Below are positions 1 through 9,600 of a DNA stretch of 35,682 bases, piece after piece (the first letter of the stretch is position 1; the number at the start of each line of letters is the position of its first letter). This DNA is from Coptodactyla brooksi (taxonomy: Eukaryota > Arthropoda > Insecta > Coleoptera > Scarabaeidae). Location of the stretch: contig JAWQRM010000047.1 in assembly GCA_033557675.1 (NCBI GenBank), positions 1-35,682 on the forward strand, written 5' to 3'. Position numbers and translations under genes: made by a program. The notes under the pieces are model-generated. The model saw only the letters and a program-made list of their open reading frames with translations, did not search any database and was not told where the DNA came from.

Positions 1-357
1 TATTTTACATAACATTATGCAAGCGAAAAATTAAAATTATTACATTGGTGGAAAAAAAATCAAGTAGATACGTAAACACTAATTTACAATATACAAAAGG
101 GTGTTTGAAGGAAAAACAAATAAATAACAAAAACAAACTTCTCCTCTGAATTTGGGAATAATATATAAAATCCGTATAATCATTTGATCATTTATTACTA
201 TTAAAAAATATATATAGTTTAATTCAAGAAAAAGAGAATATTTACAAAATATATTTATACAAACGTCGCGGTTATTTGCTTAAGAAAATCAGTCTTAAAG
301 CTACGTGTGCTAAGGCACTGGGATTTTGTTAAGGCATTCGGTGGTTTCATTTCCATT
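1..357 (-). other. rols 3' UTR and downstream flank
   Basis: AT-rich sequence follows the stop codon on the minus strand. A canonical AATAAA on the minus strand lies at 196-191 (TTTATT on plus), with an ATTAAA variant at 223-218. This predicts a short 3' UTR of roughly 160-190 nt, with cleavage around 165-180. No other gene is visible before the window edge. Confidence 0.5.
191..196 (-). terminator. Candidate polyadenylation signal AATAAA
   Basis: Canonical hexamer on the minus strand, about 160 nt downstream of the rols stop codon. A variant ATTAAA sits 27 nt earlier (223-218). Position and spacing are as expected; no transcript evidence can be seen from sequence. Confidence 0.45.
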
Positions 358-642
358 TTACTCGTGCAGGGCGTCCACCGATATCGACAGGTCCCTTTGA
401 TGATTCAACATCCTGGCGGTCGTCGATATCTTACCGGTCACGTCTTCCAGTAAGTAACTCAAAACCTTTTTCACTTCCGCGTTCTGCTGCGGCGAAAGTC
501 TCAGAGACTCTTTAACGTCCACCAGAGCTTGATCGTACTTATTCAAGTCTAGGTGGGCTTTGGCCCTCGCGTAATAAGCTTCGTACGATTCCGGTTTCAT
601 AATCAACACTTGGTTGGCCAAGTCTATCGCTTCTTCTGGTTC
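358..642 (-). CDS. rols: rols last coding exon: C-terminal TPR and tail
   Basis: The exon opens after a clear acceptor (pyrimidine tract ending CTAG, AG at 644-643) in phase 0 with EPEEAIDLANQVL. It continues with a TPR pair including KPESYEAYYARAKAHLDL, closely matching the vertebrate TANC TPR segment KPKSYEAFYARA. About 94 residues end at a TAA stop at 360-358. The tail after the TPRs is only about 30 residues and ends LHE, with no PDZ-binding motif. The stop overlaps a possible donor (GA|GTAAAA at 361), so a longer isoform spliced to an exon beyond the left edge cannot be excluded. Confidence 0.9.
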   Translation of the reverse strand, partial: EPEEAIDLANQVLIMKPESYEAYYARAKAHLDLNKYDQALVDVKESLRLSPQQNAEVKKVLSYLLEDVTGKISTTARMLNHQRDLSISVDALHE

Positions 643-3600
643 CTAGAAGACAAAAATGTAAATTATACGATAATATGATTTTATAAGGACGGAAGATTTC
701 TATTTGGTATCATTTTATACAAATATATTGCTTGGAATTGTAGTAAAAAGCAAAAGAGATGCTTTAGGGAGATAACATAGTTGTTTAGCTTTTTTGACAG
801 CTACAAAAATGATAATTTATCGTGCAGAACTCAAAATAATTCAGAAAACAGTCGATAAACAACCATTAAAGACCTATGGATTTTTCACATGTTTAGAACT
901 GTACAAACATTTTTCTTTACGATGTGGATCGTAAGGTAATGTTTAAAGGATTCACGTCCAATTATTAAGAATATGGTGTGTTATGAACAATTGAAATAAA
1001 AATTGCATTATTTTATTTTATTTACATATTAATTTTTACTACAATACTTAGGAATCAGACCCTTTGTAAATTAAAATAAAACAGAGAATTTTTTAGTTAG
1101 AATTTCTCCACACATACAAAATCTGGTTTGGGATTAAATATTTCATCAAAAAAGCACAGAGGATAAGTCCTCCTCGAGGACTTACAACACGAATAATCAG
1201 AAAATTTCTAAACTTTAGCGAATTGATACAATAAATTCATTACCGGGATCTTAAGGAACGAAGAACTTACATATATTATATGCGAACAATAAGAAAAAGA
1301 TAGATTTAATTTTTTTTTAAACCATCAAAGAAAAATGGCAGTTAATAAAATCAAAACGATCGCCTTGAATGAGAGATTCTTTGTTCAACTTTGGAAAACG
1401 ATGAATATTGTAATTATTTACTCCTCAATTGGAATTCCTGGAAAACAAAGACAATAATTTGTAGCTTACTTGCAAAATTTAAGGAGACCATTTTAAAGCG
1501 GGTCAAGGGGTCAATTAAATTTAATCAAAACTAAAAGCATACAATGTGCGTTTGTTGCAAAACCTTTTCTGTGCAATCGAAACTTGGGCAGAGGAGAATC
1601 CTTTCAGTTTTCAAATTTTTCAAAATTGCAAAAACGAGTTGAAAAACGAGTTGATGCATACTAATACTAAAACCAATGCAAACCTCTTGTAAAGTCTTAA
1701 AAATAGTCATCATTATCCTAGAATGCATCATCTTATTGTCTTATAAGAACGTTTTACAAGAATGAAATGGTTATTAAATCAGAAGTCGTTGTAAGCAAAG
1801 AAAAGATTGTTGTAAGCAAGAAAATGTTGACCTCACGCCAACGTCTTACTTACGTTCAATTTTCTTTTACATCTGGAATAATTCAGGAGGAAATTGATCC
1901 TCAGCTGATGGAACGCCGTGTTGTGTTCCGCTTGGTCGTCACTGGGAAATTTCTTCAGCGCGTACTGGTACCTGTGGGCGGCTTCTCGTAACCTGCTCTT
2001 TCTGTATAGCAGGTTGCCATCTTCTAGAAGCTTGTTGAGAAGAATCAGCCTGCAAAAAGGTATAATAATAAAGGTTTTTAATAAGATACGGTTTACGTAC
2101 ATTATCTCTGGTTTGCCTGTCGCCATGACCCACGTTGCCGGTCCGAGCTTGGCCCCCTTCTTCAAAAAACAGTGCACGACCTGTATGTTCTTGCACCCGA
2201 TGGCCCTGTCCAGCGGCCTCATCCCTTTGATGTCGACATGTTCGATGATGGCGCCCCTTTCGATGAGGAACTGTACCACGGACGGGTTACCCTGAAAAGC
2301 TGCCAGGTCCAAAGGCGTCCTTCCGGTTTTGTCGGTATGATTCAGATTGGCCCCCCTGTCCAACAGGCACTGAGCGGCCTGCAGCTTTCCCCGAAGACAC
2401 GTCCAACTCAGCGGCGTCAAGCCGTCTTTGTCCTGCTTCTCCAGGCTGGCGCCCCTGTCTATGAAAAGTTCCATAATGCCAGTGTGCCCTTCGGAAGCGG
2501 CCAAGGCCAGTCCGGACCTCCCGTTGCTGTCGCATATTTCCGAACTCGAATTGTGCTGCAGGAGCAATTCCACGACTGCCCAGTGTCCTTCTTTGACAGC
2601 CAGCAACAGCGGAGGAACGTCTTTCTTGTTGGTAACGAGCGCGTTGGCACCCCTGTTTATCAAGGCCGAAACCACGTTGGAGTATCCGTTAGTAGAGGCT
2701 ATAGTCAGGGCGGTCTCCCCGATAAGCGAATCGCAATCGTCGACTTGCACGTCGGCCATTTCGAGGAGGTACTCGACGATGTCAACGTGGCCGTGGCCGG
2801 AAGCCGCTATCAGAGCTTGTTGGGCGGCCTCGATCAGGCCGATGTCCTCCTCCGCGTTCTTGATCACCCAATCGCACGCCAAGAGGTAACCCACGACGTT
2901 GAAGAAACCGTTTCTCGCGGCGTGTACCAAAGAACAGTACCCGGCGGTATCGACGTGTCCCGGACTCGCCCCCGCGGCAACCAACTGCCTCACGATGTCG
3001 CAGTGGCCCTTGGCCGACGCCAAGGATAACGGCGTGGAGCCCTGGCTGTTGGTCAGTTCGACGTTCGCGCCGAATTCCAGGAGGAGCGACACCATGGGGA
3101 CGATCCCTTCGCTCGCGTACATACACAGGACCGGGGCGTTCCCCAAGAAGGTGGTTATGTAATCCGGGGACGCGCCCGCTAACAGCAGGAGCCTCGAGAC
3201 CTTAACGTTCGGATTGTAGATGTTCCTCAGGCCGCAGATCGCGGCGGAAATGTTCGCCGAGCTCTCCGACACCCAGTAGGCTTGGAGGTCCCTCGGAGAG
3301 GCGGCTTGCGTGGACATGTTCCTGTACACGTGCGCCTTCAGGATGTGGTGACCTAATTCGAGGGTTTTCTCGGCGTCCAACGGCGCTTGGACCCGTGATA
3401 ATCTGAACGCTATCCCGCAGTGGCCCGCCCTGAGATCGCACAGGAATTTGGTACCTTCGTTTTCGTCGCGCCTGATCAACCACTCCCTGAACGACGGGTG
3501 GAAGAACATGTAGGTGTTGTCGAGGCGTTTCACGAGGAATCCCGATAACAGTTTGAACCGCTGCAAAAACTCCGCCCACGGTAAGAACTTATCGACCAAT

Positions 3601-6600
3601 AGCGAGTTGACGGAATAGTAAATTTCCAGTAGGGTCAAAGGGTAGAGAGCTGATAAGCAAACGCTGAGGATGTGAGTGACTTTTTCGAAGGACCTGATCG
3701 TCGGGAACCTCAAATTGAAATGTAACAAGTAGATTTGCGCTAAAGTGACAGGAAGCACTTTGTAACCCGATGATTTAGCCACTAAATGTCCGCGATCCAA
3801 CAGATCTAAGGTGAGCTTGCAGAACAGGAAGGATCCGTGACTCAAATTCAGCAAGTACTGGGAGAATTTGTGTTGGGTCATGTTCCCGCTCTCGTTCCTC
3901 CCGGTCGACGACAAGGCGATATTGTTCTGGATGGCCGCGCTGTGGTTCACCCTCAGGTTGATGTAATCCAAAATGTCCTTCTGGACGTTCTCGTTCGACG
4001 TGTTGTCCAGGCTTATCTTGCTGTACCTCAGTTGCTTCGTCACTTCTTGCAGTTGCGTCCTAACGGTCGTTATAACTTTTAGCCAAGAGGGGAAATGGTA
4101 CATGTGCTTCGCCAGGAAGGAAATGATGGTGTCTCCGTGATCGGGCCTGTGATACTCGGCCTCGCAGAGCGCGTCAATAAGGATAATACAGTAGTTAACG
4201 TCGATTTTCCCATTCTGTTTCAAGGAAGTGAGAGGCTCCAAAATTCCCCTGGTCAAAGCCAAGTCGGGGTTCGCTATGCACTCTTTCAAGGACAGGGCGG
4301 ACTGTAGGTGCTGCTCATTCAACAGGTGATCCCTGTAAGCCGCCAACTGGGGGGCTTGACACAGCTGAGCCGCCAAAGAGTGAATAAAGTCCGGCACCAA
4401 GCAGGTGTTATTGTTATCAGCCTGACAGAAATGGTAGGCCACGACGTTGGACGCAATCCTCCTTAAATTCTCCAACCCCACTTCGATTTGCTGGTAAATT
4501 ATTTGATTCGTCGTTTGGTAAATCGGTTCCTTTCTCCTTCCGAAGCAGCTGTACTCCACCAATTGGAGAACGAACGCGGTCTTGCCAGTTCCTTGATTGC
4601 CGGTTAGCAAAACTCCGGGACATGAAGCTGCTGAAAGAAACAAAAACAATTACAAAATAACCAATTAGTCTTTGATGCATTTTGATCTCGAAAAGGAAAG
4701 GAAACCTACAAAATGTATTGATTTCCTATGATAATAAAACTATAACTGGCATTTCATAATATTTTGAGGAATAGCCAAGATATGCTAAAAGAAAACCCGA
4801 AGCAACTGTACTCCACCAATTGAAGAACGAACACAGTCTTGGTAGTTAACAAAACTCCAGGACATGAAGCTGCTGGAAGAAACAAAAATATTTACAAAAT
4901 AACCAATCGATCTTCTAGAGAGTCTAAAACTCTCTTTCTGCGGCCTTAATCATCTTCGAATGTGTTTGGAATTTTTTGTCCAAACGGTTCCACATTTGTA
5001 AAGAAAATTTTGTAGATTTGATTGGATTTAGTTGATTATTTTCCTTATTAAAACGTTTGCTGGACTGGAAGATATTCTGTGACAAAATTATGATTTTTAT
5101 CTCTAAAAGGAAAGGAAACCTACAAAATCTATTAATTTTCTATTATAGTAATACTATAACTGGCATTTTATAATAATTTGAGGAACACCCAAGGTATGCT
5201 TAAAGATAAATCCGCAGCAATTGTACTCGAACAATTGGGGAAGAAACATAGCTTGCAAGTTAGCAAAAAATCTAGAACATGAAACTGCTGGAAGAAACAA
5301 AAATATTTATAAAATAATAAATCACTTTCTTCCTGTAATGTAAATTACCTTCAAAGGCATTTCGATTTTTTATCTAAAGAGTTTTATAGTTTTAGACAAT
5401 TCTGTATATTTTGTTTTTAAAATGACACATTTTAAAACGATTTATTTATAAAAATGTATATAATTGTCGATATTTTCTTCATTCACGTGTAGTTACATCG
5501 CGAAAATAATCTAAACACCAGATTTCTAATATGAAAATGTTTGCTGTGCTTGAAGATATTCCGAATTTCAAATTTTTTGTTTAAAAGGTTTCATATTTCT
5601 AGAGAAAATTTTGTGGATTTTATGGAACCATGAAGTTTAACAGGAAAATGCTAATATTAAAAGACTAAACTACAAGTATTCAGGGATTGATTCACCTTAT
5701 TGAAATGGATCTAGGGAGTGTGAATATAGTAAATTATACAGAAATAAAATAATTCCACATTTATTTAATAAATAAATAAGTAGAAATATATTTCCATTTA
5801 TCTATTTTTAATGGTAATACATGGAAACAGGATATTGACAAGTCAAATGTTAAAACATTGAACTATAATCATTTGGAGATTGATCTACCTTGCTTAGACA
5901 GATGTAGGGAGCGTTTTAAAAGCTGAAATAACTTCTACAACTACATAGAGCCACTTCCACAACAACATAGAACTGATTTTGAAATTCTATTCTAATGTAA
6001 ATACACTAAATAATTCAGAAATATAAATACAATCGTGTATTACTTACTCAATGTGTCTTCAATCTCTTTAATCAACCAACTCCTTCCCATAAACAAGGGA
6101 TCGGGTTCTTGCAGAGGAACTTCGAAGAATAAGGGTTTGAACGTCAACTGTGGTATCCTGTACTGGGCGAATCGTATTTTTGGATCTATGGGTCCTTGGA
6201 CGGTGCCGGTCCTCGCAGATCTCCTGATGCAAGTCCTTCTCGATTGAAAGACGCTTAAATCTTCCACCTGACCGGGCTGAGTGCCTGAAAGTTGGGTTTT
6301 TGTATTGCAAGTTTGAAAAGTAGATAGTAGGCACTCACTAGTGACGCTGTGTCTTCTACTGACTGGACTAGAACTGCAATTGCTCGCCCCGGACATGGAC
6401 ATCGACATGAGGGATCCTACGCTGTCTGAGCTGGGGTTTATCCTTTGCTGGTCCTCGGAACTTCCGGTCAACGTGGAAACGGGGCTCGTGTTGGCCGACA
6501 TCATCGCCGTGTGCTCATAACTGGCCAGTGACGAGCAGGATTCGTGCGGGGCCCTGGACTGTTGCTTTTTCGTTCTCCTGGCGTTATCACCGAGCAGCAA

Positions 6601-9600
6601 GCCCAATCGCATGTACATGGCGCTCTCCGCGGACTTGGATTTCGTCGTGAGGGGTTTGACTGAACCACCCTCGTCGTCTGCAAAGCCAAATACATTTTAA
6701 GTCGGGGGCATTTTCGGATTAAACACAAAGAAATCATACGAAAAGGTAAAAAAAGAAAGAAAAAAAAAATCCGCCGTGCATTAGTAAAATGGTAACTAAA
6801 TGTAACACAGAACATGCTGGTGTGCGATTAAAAATCATTCCGGACATTAACCGTGCCTGTAATCAGTTGGTTCAGCCCCGAGCTGGCGCTGGAGCTTCCT
6901 GCAAACCACAAAGACCGAATTTTTCCGAGGACGACGCTGGGCCAATGTTTCCCCTCGTTTGACGTGGTCGAAGATGTCATGGTGGCTGCGTAAATAACAT
7001 TAACGTCCGTAAAGAAGTAAAGTTTGCTATTTGACGGACCCACCTGACAACGCTACATCCCCAGCTTGCTGCTTGGCGGATCGCGATGCGAACGGGCTCC
7101 TCAGCCCCTTCGGATTCAGGCAGAACTTCCTCCTGGACTGGGGCGGCGTCGGGCAGCTCTGGGTCATGATTCCCTGGTCCAGCCTGCTCCGCGGTTTCGT
7201 CTTTGGCAGCTTCTCCGGGTGACCTATCTCTGGGGACACGACCTCCCTGTTCTGCATGTAGTTGGTGAAGTGCCCATTCGTCTTCACCTTCGTCCTGGGC
7301 GTGTAGTCCCACGATTTCTCCGAAGCCGTCTGCTGAGGACTGATCTCGCCGTATAGTGTTATTTCTGAGCCTCTGAGACCGGAACAACCCATTCTGTTTA
7401 CGGAAGGCATCACTAGAACCAGAAACAAGCCGTTTCACACCAGAAAAACTTTATTCCATATAACAGCGATGGTATATACATTTTTGATGTTATCTATAGA
7501 ATTGAGAGCTGATAATGAAGTTTATGAATCACCACTTTACCTGAAAAGTTTTTTATAGTGGGAAAAACAATATTTATTGACCTTCTATGCCAAATGGGAA
7601 ACATTTAATTCTTCAAGCAAAAATAAGCTGAATATATGATTTTTAACCTGTGTTTTGTATCTATTTCATAGTGGGAAAACTTCATTTCAATATGACTATA
7701 ACAATACACATTATATTCAATTATACTCTTAAAGTAACTGGTGATAATAAGTTTATGGATCAGCTTGACGAGTTATGAGGACTATTTCATCAATTTTATA
7801 GTGAGAAAGCAATATTTATTGACCTTCCATATCTTATGGGAATGATTTAATTTTTCAAGCAAAAATAAGCTGAATATTTGATTTTTAACCTGGTTTGTAT
7901 CTACTTCCTATCAAGAAAACTTAACATTTCAATATAACTGTGATAGCATATAAACTTTTGATGTTATTCATAAAATTGAGATGAAAGTGATCGGTGATAG
8001 TGGAGTTTATTAATTACCACAAGACGAAAAAAGTTATAGTGATTATTTTAACAATTTTGTAGTAGAAGAAACAATATTTATTGATCTTCTATGCCATATG
8101 GAAATGATTTAATGATTTGTCCGAGTAAAAATAAGCCGAATATTTGACTTTTAATGTTTGATGTCTGTTTTATACCAGGAAAACTCCATTTCAACATAAC
8201 TGTGATAGCAAATAAATTGATATTGTTCATAAAATTGAGGGGAAAGTAAGTGGTGGTAGTGAAGTTTATATACCGCCACATGATTTGAAAAGTTATAGTG
8301 ATTATTTTAGCAATTTTATAGTAGGAGAAACAATATTTATTAACGTTCCATATTATGTGGGAATGATTTAATTGTCCAAGGAAAAGTAAGGTATTATGTG
8401 AGGGGAAAGTAAATGGTGATAATAAAGTTTTTTATGTATCGTCACATGATCTGAAGAGTTATGATAATTATTTTAGCAATTTTGTAGTAGAAGCAACAAT
8501 ATTTTTATTGACCTTTTATATCACATGGAAATAATTTAATTGTTCGAGTAAAAACAAGCTGAACATTTGATTTTTAGTCCGTATTTTGTATCTATTTCAT
8601 AGCAGGTAAACTTTATTTCAGTATGATTATGATAGTACATAAACCATTGATGTTATTCGTAAAATTGAGGTGAAAGTAAGTGGTGATAATAAAGTTTATG
8701 AATCAACACATTATATGCAAAGTTATGATGAGTTATTCCATCAATTTTATAGTAGCAGAAACGGTACCTTCTATACCATATGGCAATGATTTATTTTTTC
8801 AAGCAAAAACAAGCTGATTTTTGTGTCTATTTCATAATAGGAAAACTTTACTTCAATATGAGTGTCATAGTATACGAACTTTTGATCTTATTCATAAAAT
8901 TGAGGTGAACGTATTTTATTTCAGTATGATTATGATAGTACACAAACTTTTGATGTTATTCGTAATATAATATAATGAAGTCTATACTGCACCGCATGAC
9001 TTGAAAACTTGTTACGATTATTTCACCATTTTTATAGTAGGAGAAACGATATTTATTGATCTTCTCTACCATGTGGGAATGATTTAATTGTTCGAGTAAA
9101 AATAAGCTGAATATTTGATTTTTAAACATATAAACTTTTGATGTTATTTATAAAATTGAGATGAAACTGACTGGTGGTAATGACTTTATTAATTACCACA
9201 GAACTAAAAGAGTGGTTACAGTGATTATTTAAGCAAGGTTATTAGCAGAAGAAACAATATTGTTGGCCTCCAATATCACATGAGAATGAATTAATTCTCT
9301 AAACAAAAATGAGGAAAATATTTAATTTTTAACCTGCGCTTCGTCACGTTTGGTATCTATTTAATATAAAGAAAACGTCATTTCAATGTAACTATGGTAG
9401 TTTATAAACTTTTAATGTTATTTGTAAAATTGAGGGGGAACTGATCGTTGACAATGAAGTTTATGAATCACCGCAAGACTTGAAAGGTTATGATGATTAC
9501 TTCATCAATTTTGCAGTAGAAGAAACAATATATATTTAATAAAGATGTTTTGAAAATTATCACGAAGGATTATTTCAATAATAAAATGAAAACTGCTTTG

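Larger units (their letters stand above)
4631..6047 (-). other. rols intron (1417 bp) built largely of decayed tandem duplications
   Basis: Donor TTGA|GTAAGTAAT at 6047 and acceptor at 4631 (or 4628). About half of it consists of two degenerate copies of the start of the next exon plus adjoining intron (see the repeat entries). Farther upstream, 4950-5030 resembles 5555-5625, and 5650-5735 resembles 5848-5925, so the whole intron appears to have grown by local duplication. Confidence 0.75.

Noticed and set aside
2172..3029. 285-codon plus-strand frame antisense to the ankyrin exon
   Set aside because: Shadow of the repetitive ankyrin coding sequence; no domain of its own and no start or splice context.
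6977..7438. Long open frame on minus, Glu/Arg/Gln-rich
   Set aside because: Alternate frame of the linker exon; the frame reading MPSVNRMGCSG fits the phases of both neighbouring exons and this one does not.
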